From Chloroflexota bacterium (GTDB taxonomy: Bacteria > Chloroflexota > Dehalococcoidia > UBA2979), in the NCBI GenBank assembly GCA_009837285.1, contig VXTU01000138.1:1-34417 (forward strand): 34,417 nucleotides of DNA, given 5' to 3'. Shown here piece by piece: positions 17,413-24,236 of this stretch; positions within the stretch are counted from its first letter, which is position 1, and each line of letters begins with the position of its first letter. The translations under genes and the position numbers were made by a program. The notes beneath the pieces are model-generated. The model was given only the letters and a program-made list of their open reading frames with translations, was not told the origin of the DNA and made no database searches.

Positions 17413-18150
17413 ATGAGCAAACTCCGCGAGCGCATCCGCTCCACGCGCGAGCGCCGTTCCGTCCCGTTCGGCTTCGGACCGCGCAGCCGCGAGGCCGAGG
17501 CGCAGCGCCACGTGCTCGTCCTCGCCGAGGTCGACGGCGCCGACTCCGCAGCGGCGGCGGCCTCCGCCGGCGCCGACGCACTCCTCGCCGGCGCCGACGG
17601 CATCGCGGCCGTGGTCGAGGGCGCCGACGGGCGCCCCGTCGGCGCGCGCGTCGAGGCCGCAACCAGCGCCGATGCCGACGCGCTCATCGAGGCGGGCGCC
17701 GACTTCCTGGTCTTCGATGACGCGCAGACGGAGGCGGCCGCGCTGCTCCGCCCCGAGCTCGGCCACGTCGCGCTGCTCGCCGACGCCTCGGCCGCCGAGG
17801 AGGACCTACGATTGCTGCAACCGCTCGACCTCGACGCGATCCTGCTGCCGTCCGCGCGTGCAGCCGCGACGGTGCGCGGCCAGCTCCTCACGCGGCGTAT
17901 CGCCGAGCTCACGCGCAAGCCGCTGATCGTGCCGGTCGACGGCTCGGTGGACGCGACGCAGCTCGAGGTGTGGCGCGACGCGGGAGCCCTCGTCGCACTC
18001 GTCGCGGGGGACGCTGCGGCGGTCGAGGCGGTGGTGGCCGCCGCGGTCGCGGTGCCTGCTCCGCGGGAGCGCCGCGAGGACAGACCGAACGCGCTCGTAC
18101 CGTCTCCGGCAGCGGGTCTGCTGGACGAGGACGACGACGAACCGCTGTAG
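17413..18150 (+). CDS. Hypothetical TIM-barrel-like protein
   Basis: A 245-residue protein of unknown function. After a basic N terminus ('MSKLRERIRSTRERRSVPF') it has Ala/Gly/Asp-rich beta-alpha repeats: 'HVLVLAEVDGADSAAAA', 'AGADALLAGADGIAAVV', 'EAGADFLVFDDAQTEAAAL' and 'KPLIVPVDGSVDATQLEVW'. These resemble a TIM barrel without a recognisable catalytic motif. The acidic C terminus ends 'DEDDDEPL'. Because the tRNA-Thr occupies the bases upstream, ATG 17413 is the earliest sensible start. It precedes merR by 64 bp. Confidence 0.75.
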   Translation: MSKLRERIRSTRERRSVPFGFGPRSREAEAQRHVLVLAEVDGADSAAAAASAGADALLAGADGIAAVVEGADGRPVGARVEAATSADADALIEAGADFLVFDDAQTEAAALLRPELGHVALLADASAAEEDLRLLQPLDLDAILLPSARAAATVRGQLLTRRIAELTRKPLIVPVDGSVDATQLEVWRDAGALVALVAGDAAAVEAVVAAAVAVPAPRERREDRPNALVPSPAAGLLDEDDDEPL

Positions 18151-18177
18151 CTCGCGAGGATTGCGCGTGTGGGTCGG

Positions 18178-18207
18178 TTGACCCGTCGCGCGACCGCTTT
18201 CTACGAT
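18178..18207 (+). promoter_or_regulatory. Promoter of merR, probably giving a leaderless mRNA
   Basis: TTGACC (18178-18183), 18-bp spacer, TACGAT (18202-18207). The expected transcription start, 7-8 nt past the -10, falls at 18214-18215, which is the ATG at 18215. There is no ribosome-binding site upstream. Confidence 0.5.
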
Positions 18208-18214
18208 GCCGCCC

Positions 18215-18706
18215 ATGACGAACGAAGTGCCCGACCCCGCTCCGTCGACCGAGCCGCAATTCCAGATCGGCGAGGTCGCGCAGCGCACGGGCCTGACCCA
18301 GCGCACGCTGCGCTTCTACGAGGAGCGTGGCCTCGTCACTCCCGCCTCCCGCATGGAGGGCGGCTTCCGCCTCTACTCGGAGGCCGACATCGGCCGCGTC
18401 CAGCTCATCAAGCAGCTGCAGGACCTGCTCGGCTTCACGCTCGCCGAGATCAAGGAGATGGTGGAGGCCGAGGAGCTCCGCGCCCAGATCCGCGCCACCT
18501 TCCGCCCCGACCGCAACCTCCCCGAGCGCCGCGAGCGCGTCCTGCAGGTCATCGCGGCCGTGCGACGCCAGCTCGAGGTCGTCGAGCCGAAGATCGAGCA
18601 GCTGGTGGAGATGCGCGGCGAACTGAGCGAGCGCCTCGACATGCTCGAGAAGCGCCTCGCGGAGATCGACGAGGCGCTGGCGGTCGGAGAGCCCGTCGAA
18701 ACCTAG
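18215..18706 (+). CDS. MerR-family transcriptional regulator
   Basis: A 163-residue regulator. An N-terminal tail of about 15 residues precedes 'FQIGEVAQRTGLTQRTLRFY', the MerR winged helix-turn-helix, then 'EGGFRLYSEADIGRVQLIK' and 'LLGFTLAEIKEMVE'. The C-terminal ~70 residues form a long coiled coil for dimerisation, without the Cys pattern of metal sensors. The ligand is unknown. The start at 18215 fits the leaderless promoter at 18178-18207; an ATG three codons earlier (18206) overlaps the -10 element. The convergent peroxiredoxin operon lies just beyond the terminator. Confidence 0.88.
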   Translation: MTNEVPDPAPSTEPQFQIGEVAQRTGLTQRTLRFYEERGLVTPASRMEGGFRLYSEADIGRVQLIKQLQDLLGFTLAEIKEMVEAEELRAQIRATFRPDRNLPERRERVLQVIAAVRRQLEVVEPKIEQLVEMRGELSERLDMLEKRLAEIDEALAVGEPVET

Positions 18707-18751
18707 GCTGGCGCCGGCTCTGCCGGGATCGCGTCGACGCCACACACCAGC

Positions 18752-18773
18752 GAGGGCCGCGTGAGCGGCCCTC
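18752..18773. terminator. Terminator-like hairpin between merR and the peroxiredoxin gene
   Basis: GAGGGCCGC (18752-18760), loop GTGA, GCGGCCCTC (18765-18773): a perfect 9-bp stem. It separates two convergent genes and could serve both. There is no long T tract. Confidence 0.55.
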
Positions 18774-18840
18774 TGGCTTGGCCCATGGCCGCGCGATGCG
18801 CGCGCCCGGGCGGGTCGTGTGTCCTGAATGGACCGAGCGG

Positions 18841-19296
18841 CTAGTTGTTGAGCCGCTTGACCGCCTCGAGGGCGAACGCGGAGTGCGCGTCCATGTCGCC
18901 CTGCTCATCGAAGCGTTCGGCCAGCACGCCGTCCGCGCCGAAGACGAAGGTCACGCGCATCGCGGTCGGGCCGCGCTCCATGCCGACCCCGAAGGCCTCG
19001 ATGGTCCGGTAGTTCGGCCAGTCGGACAGGATCGGGAACTCAGCCCCGATCGCTTCGGCGAACGCTCCTTGCGTCGCCCAGGTGTCTGAACTCACGCCCA
19101 CCACGCGGGCTCCGAGGGCTACCAGGTCGGCGAGACGCGACTGGAAGCCCTCCATCTCCATCGTTCAGCCACCGGTGAAGGACATGGGGTAGAAGGCGAT
19201 GACCGTGATCTCCCCGTGGAAGCTCTCGTTCGTGACTCGCTCCCGATCCGGATCGCGGAGCGAGAACTCCGGCATCTGTGCGCCTGGTTCCAGCAT
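18841..19296 (-). CDS. AhpE-type peroxiredoxin with in-frame TGA at the peroxidatic Cys codon: probable selenoprotein
   Basis: Reduces peroxides. Read through one TGA, the frame encodes 151 residues typical of 1-Cys AhpE peroxiredoxins. ATG 19296 ('MLEPGAQMPEFSLRD') follows a GAGGGGG ribosome-binding site. 'VIAFYPMSFTGG' is followed by the TGA (19165-19167, codon 44), then 'TMEMEGFQSRLADL', 'VVGVSSDTWATQGAFAEA', 'EFPILSDWPNYRTIEAFGV' and 'MRVTFVFGADG'. The TGA occupies the Cys of the TxxC active site (Thr41-Gly-Gly-X44); AhpE of M. tuberculosis uses Cys45. No other Cys is present. A hairpin with G's first in its loop starts 9 nt after the TGA. The simplest reading is selenocysteine. A nonsense mutation is the alternative, but the downstream half shows no decay. 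Confidence 0.85.
19139..19156 (-). promoter_or_regulatory. SECIS-like stem-loop after the in-frame TGA
   Basis: On the mRNA, GAUGGA pairs with UCCAGUC (one bulged G), with apical loop GGGCU. The loop begins 15 nt after the UGA, so its G's fall at about the minimum UGA-to-loop distance (about 16 nt) described for bacterial SECIS elements. GAGA and UCUC further out could extend the stem across a bulge. Bacterial SECIS elements are weakly conserved, so this supports but does not prove Sec insertion. Confidence 0.5.
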
Positions 19297-19356
19297 CTCG
19301 TCCCCCTCGCTCGCGGCCCCGAGGCCCGCGTGCGTCTCGCCGCCGGCCGGCGGCGC

Positions 19357-19659
19357 TTAGTGGCTGTCGTGGTCTTCGGGCTCGCCCTCGCCCTCGGACA
19401 GCGTGCCGTCGGCGAGCTGGTAGTCCCAGCTCAGGCCGCGCTGCTTGCGGTACAGGAATGCGACCGATGTCACCGCGAAGAGGGCCACGATGCCGAGCGC
19501 GGTCAGCGCGACCGCGACGCCGGTGTCACCCGGAAGCTCGAGGGCGCGCGACGGGTCGTGCTTCGCAGCCGCGACGTGCGGCAAGGCCGCCGCCGTCACG
19601 CCGAGGGCCACTCCGAGCAGCCTCCCGCGTACCGCACCCAGGTGTGCTACCACCCGCAT
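19357..19659 (-). CDS. Small secreted/membrane protein upstream of the peroxiredoxin
   Basis: A 100-residue protein I do not recognise. The N terminus looks like a signal peptide or first membrane segment ('RLLGVALGVTAAALPHVAAA'), followed by a short polar stretch, a clear membrane helix ('VAVALTALGIVALFAVTSVA'), then 'FLYRKQRGLSWDYQL' and an acidic/His tail ending 'EPEDHDSH'. ATG 19659 has GAGGAG 7 nt upstream. It lies 60 bp before, and on the same strand as, the peroxiredoxin, so the two probably share an mRNA. It is divergent from rpmH. Confidence 0.72.
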   Translation of the reverse strand: MRVVAHLGAVRGRLLGVALGVTAAALPHVAAAKHDPSRALELPGDTGVAVALTALGIVALFAVTSVAFLYRKQRGLSWDYQLADGTLSEGEGEPEDHDSH

Positions 19660-19763
19660 CCGCCTGCTCCTCGTACTGCACGTCCGCCGCCCCCGTCGAC
19701 TGCGGTGGGGCGAGTCTACCAACACTCCCGGCTGCGCGCGCGCCCGCCGCCCGCTTGCCGCGA

Positions 19764-19793
19764 TTGCTCGCGCGCGAGGGCCGACCCTATACT
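19764..19793 (+). promoter_or_regulatory. Promoter of rpmH
   Basis: TTGCTC (19764-19769), 18-bp spacer, TATACT (19788-19793). Transcription would start near 19800, 35 nt before the rpmH start, and probably reads through rnpA and yidD. Confidence 0.6.
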
Positions 19794-19834
19794 CGGACTC
19801 CACCTCGTGAGCACGTGCACGAAGGAGCGGCCGC

Positions 19835-19972
19835 GTGCCGAAGCGGACCTGGCAGCCCAAGCGACTCCCGCGCAAGCGCAAGCACGGCTTCCGCGCGCGG
19901 ATGTCGACGCGTGGTGGCCGCGAGGTCATCCGGCGCCGCCGCGCACGCGGGCGCACGCGTCTCGCGGTCTAA
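19835..19972 (+). CDS. rpmH: 50S ribosomal protein L34
   Basis: A 45-residue, very basic protein of the large ribosomal subunit. It reads '[19 protein letters not shown]' then '[17 protein letters not shown]' and 'ARGRTRLAV', the unmistakable L34 pattern. The start is GTG with GAAGGAG 7 nt upstream (19821-19827). It opens the origin-proximal cluster rpmH-rnpA-yidD. dnaA, often found upstream and divergent, is absent here. Confidence 0.97.
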   Translation: MPKRTWQPKRLPRKRKHGFRARMSTRGGREVIRRRRARGRTRLAV

Positions 19973-19992
19973 CCACGGCTGCGGTCCGTGCC

Positions 19993-20367
19993 ATGCCTCC
20001 GGCTGCCTCCGCGCCCGCCCGCCCCGACACCCCGGCTGAGTCGCTCCGCCGTCGCGCGGACTTCGACGCGCTCGCGCGCCAGGGTCGTGCGCGTCGCCAC
20101 CGGCTGTTCACCGTGCGCGTGCGGCGCAACGGGCAGGGCCGCGTCCGGTACGGGTTCGCCGTGAGTCGCCGTGTGGGCGGCGCCGTCGTCCGCAATCGCG
20201 TCCGCCGCCGGCTGCGCGCACTGGTGCGCGCGCTCCCGCCGTGTGACGGCTTCGACGTGCTCGTGGCGGCTCACCCGGCGATCACCGAAGCAAGCTTCGA
20301 TGATGTGCAACAGGCGTTGTCGGCAACGGTTGCCGGAGCACTCGAACGACTGGACGGCCAGGCATGA
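19993..20367 (+). CDS. rnpA: Ribonuclease P protein component
   Basis: The protein subunit of RNase P, which assists the RNA in 5' maturation of tRNAs. The 124-residue protein has '[19 protein letters not shown]', '[20 protein letters not shown]' (the RNR motif) and '[11 protein letters not shown]', with '[11 protein letters not shown]' near the end. The ~17-residue Ala/Pro-rich N terminus is loose, so a later start is possible. It starts 20 bp after rpmH and ends in an ATGA overlap with yidD. Confidence 0.95.
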   Translation: MPPAASAPARPDTPAESLRRRADFDALARQGRARRHRLFTVRVRRNGQGRVRYGFAVSRRVGGAVVRNRVRRRLRALVRALPPCDGFDVLVAAHPAITEASFDDVQQALSATVAGALERLDGQA

Positions 20368-20663
20368 GGGGGCTGATGCTGGCCGCGATCCGCTTCTACC
20401 AGCGGTCGATCTCCGTCCAGACGGGGCCGACGTGCCGGTATCACCCCACATGTTCGCAATACGCATACGAAGCCATCGATCGCCACGGGCCGTGGCGGGG
20501 CGTCTGGCTCGCCGCGTGCAGGCTGGGGCGCTGTCACCCCGGCCGCGCGGGTGGCTACGACCCCGTCCCGCCGCGTCGAGGCGGTCACGAGGCGCACATC
20601 GCAGCGGAGCCCGCCGCCAGGCACGGGCCCGGCGGCGAACCTGAAGAGTCGAAGGCGCACTGA
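20364..20663 (+). CDS. yidD: Membrane protein insertion efficiency factor YidD
   Basis: A 99-residue YidD protein that helps YidC-dependent membrane insertion. The conserved core is '[20 protein letters not shown]' then '[18 protein letters not shown]' and '[17 protein letters not shown]', including the three conserved Cys. An N-terminal amphipathic helix precedes it. The last ~25 residues are family-variable. It is translationally coupled to rnpA by ATGA. Confidence 0.96.
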   Translation: MRGLMLAAIRFYQRSISVQTGPTCRYHPTCSQYAYEAIDRHGPWRGVWLAACRLGRCHPGRAGGYDPVPPRRGGHEAHIAAEPAARHGPGGEPEESKAH

Positions 20664-20693
20664 ACCACACGCGATCGGCCGCCGCCCTCCGCA

Positions 20694-20715
20694 CGATGTT
20701 TCACGTGAAACATCG
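20694..20715. promoter_or_regulatory. parS centromere site for ParB
   Basis: The core TGTTTCACGTGAAACA (20697-20712) is the canonical bacterial parS and is embedded in a perfect 22-bp palindrome (20694-20715). It lies about 5 kb upstream of parB, in the origin cluster. It coincides with the start codon of the lipoprotein gene, whose first residues 'MFHVKH' are simply parS translated. I found no other parS in the window. Confidence 0.95.
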
Positions 20716-21832
20716 TCGCCGCGCGCGCGCCCGCACACCCCTCGCGGTCGTGCTCGCACTGCTCGCGCTCCTCGCCGGTGGCTGCGCGACGGATCTCGGC
20801 AGCCCCGACGGCTGGGCCGCACCCGTCGAGGCCGACGGCGTCGTGCTGGTGCAGGCGGAGAAGGGCGAACTCGTCGCGGTGCGGCTGGGCGACGGTCCCG
20901 CGCGCATCGCGTGGCGCTTCCCGGAGGACGCCGCGCTCCCCGCCGGCGTCGACCCTGATGACCTCAACGACATCGAGGCGTTCTACGCCACGCCTGTGTT
21001 CGACGACGGCACGGTGTACATGGCCTCCTTCTCCGGCGAGGTCATGGCGGTCGACATCACGGGCAACGGGCCGCGCCTTGCATGGATCCGCAAGCTCACC
21101 CATGAGCTCGTCGCCTCGCCGGTACTCCACGGCGACGTCCTTTACGTGCCGACCGAGGGCGGTGAATTGTTGCCGCTGGACGCCGAGTCCGGCGCCATGG
21201 GCGAGTCGCTCGCCACCGGCGCGGAGCGCTTCTGGTCCCGCCCCGCCGTGAGCGGGTCGGCGATCTACGTCGCCGGACTCGACCGCCACGTGCGCGCCGC
21301 CGGCGTGCAGGGCGGCGAGCAGTGGGTGCTCGAACTGGAGGGCGCCGTCGCCGGGGACCTGCTGCTGGACGGCGAGACGCTCTTCGTCGGCGCGCTCGAC
21401 CGCCGCATGTACGCGCTCGACGTGCTCGCGGCCGGGGCCGAGCGCTGGCGTTTCCAAGGCGACGGCTGGTTCTGGGCCCGGCCGCTGCTGGACGGCGACA
21501 CCCTGTATGCGACGACGACCAACGGCTCCGTCTACGCCCTGGACGCCCGCAGTGGCGACGAGCAGTGGCGATTCAACGAGCTCGACAACGAGATCCGCGC
21601 GCAACCGGTGCTCGTCGGCGGCATCCTCGTCGTGGCGATGCGCGATGGCGTCCTGTTCGGCATCGACCCGTCCACGGGCGTGCGGCAATGGCAGCAGACG
21701 CTTGCGGAGGGCAAGCTGCTCGCCGACCCGCTGGTGCTAGAATCGGGCATCCTGTACGTCACCGACCGCGGCGACCTGATTTCCGTCGATCCCCGGAGCG
21801 GGGCGACCACGACCGTGTTCGAGGGGAGCTAG
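20696..21832 (+). CDS. PQQ-like beta-propeller repeat lipoprotein
   Basis: A 378-residue predicted outer-face lipoprotein. A basic start is followed by 'LAVVLALLALLAGGC' with lipid-modified C30. The rest is 7-8 repeats of about 40 residues of PQQ/BamB type, for example 'GTVYMASFSGEVMAVDITG', 'TLYATTTNGSVYALDARSG' and 'GILVVAMRDGVLFGIDPSTG'. There is no enzyme motif, so a scaffold role is likely, BamB-like in form only. The start lies inside parS: ATG 20696, or GTG 20705, with no good ribosome-binding site. yidC follows by 7 bp, so a role near the insertase is a reasonable guess. Confidence 0.85.
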   Translation: MFHVKHRRRARARTPLAVVLALLALLAGGCATDLGSPDGWAAPVEADGVVLVQAEKGELVAVRLGDGPARIAWRFPEDAALPAGVDPDDLNDIEAFYATPVFDDGTVYMASFSGEVMAVDITGNGPRLAWIRKLTHELVASPVLHGDVLYVPTEGGELLPLDAESGAMGESLATGAERFWSRPAVSGSAIYVAGLDRHVRAAGVQGGEQWVLELEGAVAGDLLLDGETLFVGALDRRMYALDVLAAGAERWRFQGDGWFWARPLLDGDTLYATTTNGSVYALDARSGDEQWRFNELDNEIRAQPVLVGGILVVAMRDGVLFGIDPSTGVRQWQQTLAEGKLLADPLVLESGILYVTDRGDLISVDPRSGATTTVFEGS

Positions 21833-21839
21833 GCAGGCC

Positions 21840-23048
21840 ATGCTCCCGATCGGCGCCGTCTGGCAGACGTTCCTCGAGAACCCGCTCATCAACCTGATGG
21901 TGCTGCTCACCGTCCTGTCCTTCGGGTCGTACGGCGTCGCCATCCTCGTCTTCACCGTCCTCACGCGTGTGATCACGTTCCCGCTCACGCTGCGGACGCT
22001 GCGCGCGGCGCGCGGGCTGCAAGAACTGCAGCCCGACATGGAGGCGATCCAGAAGCGCTACAAGGACCCCAAGCGGCGCTCCGAGGAGCAGATGAAGCTC
22101 TATCGCCGCAAGACCCTCACCTGCGAGGGCGCCGGCGTCGCCTCGGTGGTGCTCGGCCGCCCCGTCGAGTGCGACTGGAAGGCGCAGGACACCAACAAGG
22201 ACGAGATCATCAAGGAATACGAGCGTCACCTGGAGCGCGTGCACTCCGTGCGGCTCGAGGATGCGCCCGGCCGCGCCGTGAACCGGGCCCGCAAGTCGAT
22301 CCGCGGCGGGGTGAACCCGCTCGGCTGCCTCGGACCCCAGCTGATCCAGTTCCCGATCTTCATCGGGCTCTACATCGTGATCCGCACAACCCTGTCCCAG
22401 CACCCCGAGGACGTCCTGAAGCTCAACGACCGGCTCTACGACTTCCAGATCGTGCAGGCCGCCCTGCCGTTCGACACCTCGTTCCTCGGGATGAACCTGT
22501 CCGCGAACGGGAATTTCATCCTGGTGATCGTGATCTTCGCGTCCATGTGGCTCACGCAGCGCATCTCATCGGCGAGGTCGCTGTCGCGGCCGGGGTCGCA
22601 GCAGGCACAGATGAACCAGATGATGCAGTGGATGCTCCCGGCGATGTTCGGGTGGTTCGCGCTTGTGGTGCCGGCCGGTCTCGGGCTCTACTGGGCGGCG
22701 AGCACGCTGATTGGCCTGGTGCTGCAGTGGGTATTCGTCGGGCCCGGCGACTTCACGTGGGGCTCGCTCATCCCGAACCTGGTGCGCGAGCGCGTCGGCC
22801 TTCCGCCGCTGGCGCCGGCGGGCGCCGCCGCGGGCCGGGGCGCCGCTCCGGCCCCACGCGACAACAACGATGACGAAACGCCCGAGGCGGCCACCGCCGG
22901 GGCGAATGGAGACACCGCACAGACAGGGGAGTCAAATGACGGTCGAAGAAGTCAGCGGGCGAACAGTCGACGACGCCGTCGATCGGGCGCTCGCCAGACT
23001 CGGGGTCAGCCGCGACAACGTCGACGTCGAGGTGATTCGCGAAGGTAG
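21840..23048 (+). CDS. yidC: Membrane protein insertase YidC with long loop insertion
   Basis: Inserts and folds membrane proteins. The 402-residue protein is of the Gram-positive (no periplasmic domain) form. TM1 and the conserved Arg segment are in 'VFTVLTRVITFPLTLRTL', and 'GGVNPLGCLGPQLIQFPIFI' leads TM2. 'QAQMNQMMQWMLPAMFGWF' and 'PAGLGLYWAASTLIGLVLQW' form the last helices. Between 'EEQMKLYRR' (residue 90) and 'GGVNPLG' (156) lies a ~65-residue insertion with two Cys, where most YidC proteins have a few residues. The tail is very basic and overlaps jag by 113 nt in another frame. Confidence 0.93.
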   Translation: MLPIGAVWQTFLENPLINLMVLLTVLSFGSYGVAILVFTVLTRVITFPLTLRTLRAARGLQELQPDMEAIQKRYKDPKRRSEEQMKLYRRKTLTCEGAGVASVVLGRPVECDWKAQDTNKDEIIKEYERHLERVHSVRLEDAPGRAVNRARKSIRGGVNPLGCLGPQLIQFPIFIGLYIVIRTTLSQHPEDVLKLNDRLYDFQIVQAALPFDTSFLGMNLSANGNFILVIVIFASMWLTQRISSARSLSRPGSQQAQMNQMMQWMLPAMFGWFALVVPAGLGLYWAASTLIGLVLQWVFVGPGDFTWGSLIPNLVRERVGLPPLAPAGAAAGRGAAPAPRDNNDDETPEAATAGANGDTAQTGESNDGRRSQRANSRRRRRSGARQTRGQPRQRRRRGDSRR

Positions 23049-24213
23049 CAAAGGCTTTTTCGGTATCGGTGGCGAAGATGCCATCGTCCGCGTCACCACC
23101 CGTGGCGACGCGGTCACAGCCGGCGGCGGCCCGGGCCGGCGCGGCGGTGGCGGCGGTGGCGGAGGTGCCGACGGCGACGGCGAGGGCCGCTCGCGGCGAC
23201 GTCGACGCAGGCGAGGCCGCGGCGGGCGCGGCGGCGGCGGCCGCTCCGAGGGCGAACCACGGGGCGGCGAAGCGCGCGGCGGCGAGGCCGGTACGCGCGA
23301 AGATCAGCTCCGCGAGGGTCGCGAGCGCGCCCGTGAGGAGCAGGACCCCGACGGCGACGGTCGCGAAGGGCGGCCCGCCCCGCGTGGGGAACGCCGCAAC
23401 CGGCAGCGCGGCCGGGGCCGCAATGGTGGCCGAGGCCGCGACATGGGCGGTCGCAACGACCGGCGGGAGCCGCGCGGTCCCGCGGTCGAGGTGCCGACGA
23501 CGGTCCCCGGTGCGCCGGAGGAGCCCCCGATGCAGCCCTCGACGGACGCGGAGGACGAGGTCGACTTCGCCGGCCGCACGCTGCGTGACCTGCTGACGCT
23601 GCTCGGCCTCGAGGACACCGAGATCGAGGCGCGCGAGCCGGAGACGGCGGGTGACGGAGAGGGTCGCGTCACGCAGATCTTCGACATCAACGGCGCGACC
23701 GAGGACGCCTCGGACGAGCTCGGGCTGCTGATCGGGCGCCGCGGCGAGACGCTGGGCTCGCTGCAGTACCTGCTGAACGTCATGGTCGGCCGTCACTACG
23801 ACGACCACGACATGGTGTTCGGCGTGGACGTCGAGGGATACCGCCGCCGCCGCGAGGACTCGCTGGTGCAGATGGCGCAGCGCGTGGCCGACGAGGTGCG
23901 CGAGACCGGCGACGTGATCACGCTGGAGCCGATGCCCGCCGCCGAGCGGCGCATCATCCACCTCGCGCTCAGCGAGGAGCCGGGCGTGGTCACGGAAAGC
24001 GTCGGCCGCGGCAGCGACCGCCAGGTCGAGGTGATGCCCGGCGAGCCGGGCGCGGACGACTACCTGAGCGACGGCGACTACGCCGAGGACGGTGAGGACG
24101 CCGAGGGCGGTGAGGACGCCGGGTACGCGGACGACGGCGGCGGGGACGCCGGGTACGCAGAGGACGGCGGCGAGGACGAAGACATCGAGGAGGACGCGGC
24201 CGGGGAGCAGTAG
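22936..24213 (+). CDS. jag: Jag/SpoIIIJ-associated RNA-binding protein (KhpB-like)
   Basis: A 425-residue protein, about twice the usual length. The order is: Jag_N (1-58, 'GSKGFFGIGGEDAIVRV'), a Gly/Arg/Glu-rich linker (about 59-200) with RG and RGG repeats, a KH domain with 'LLIGRRGETLGSLQYLLN' (near residue 263), an R3H domain ('VADEVRETGDVI' to 'AAERRIIHLALSE'), and an acidic tail of repeats such as 'DAGYAEDGGEDED'. It binds RNA and in Gram-positives affects cell division and envelope. ATG 22936 has GGGGAG 6 nt upstream. It overlaps the 3' end of yidC. Confidence 0.93.
   Translation: MTVEEVSGRTVDDAVDRALARLGVSRDNVDVEVIREGSKGFFGIGGEDAIVRVTTRGDAVTAGGGPGRRGGGGGGGGADGDGEGRSRRRRRRRGRGGRGGGGRSEGEPRGGEARGGEAGTREDQLREGRERAREEQDPDGDGREGRPAPRGERRNRQRGRGRNGGRGRDMGGRNDRREPRGPAVEVPTTVPGAPEEPPMQPSTDAEDEVDFAGRTLRDLLTLLGLEDTEIEAREPETAGDGEGRVTQIFDINGATEDASDELGLLIGRRGETLGSLQYLLNVMVGRHYDDHDMVFGVDVEGYRRRREDSLVQMAQRVADEVRETGDVITLEPMPAAERRIIHLALSEEPGVVTESVGRGSDRQVEVMPGEPGADDYLSDGDYAEDGEDAEGGEDAGYADDGGGDAGYAEDGGEDEDIEEDAAGEQ
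24060..24210 (+). repeat. Acidic degenerate repeat in the jag C terminus
   Basis: Tandem degenerate units encoding variants of 'YAEDGGEDAG'. They are rich in GAGGACG-type words, which makes the region prone to slippage and length variation between strains. Confidence 0.6.
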
Positions 24214-24236
24214 ACCGTGCGCGCCGGCCGCCGCGT

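Noticed and set aside
18841-19161. Peroxiredoxin as a 106-residue protein starting at ATG 19161
   Set aside because: This start lies just after the TGA and would drop the N-terminal beta strands and the catalytic residue. The upstream frame has a real ribosome-binding site and conserved sequence.
19660-20690. Replication origin / dnaA near rpmH
   Set aside because: I see no TTATCCACA-type DnaA boxes and no dnaA gene. The cluster indicates proximity to the origin, not the origin itself.
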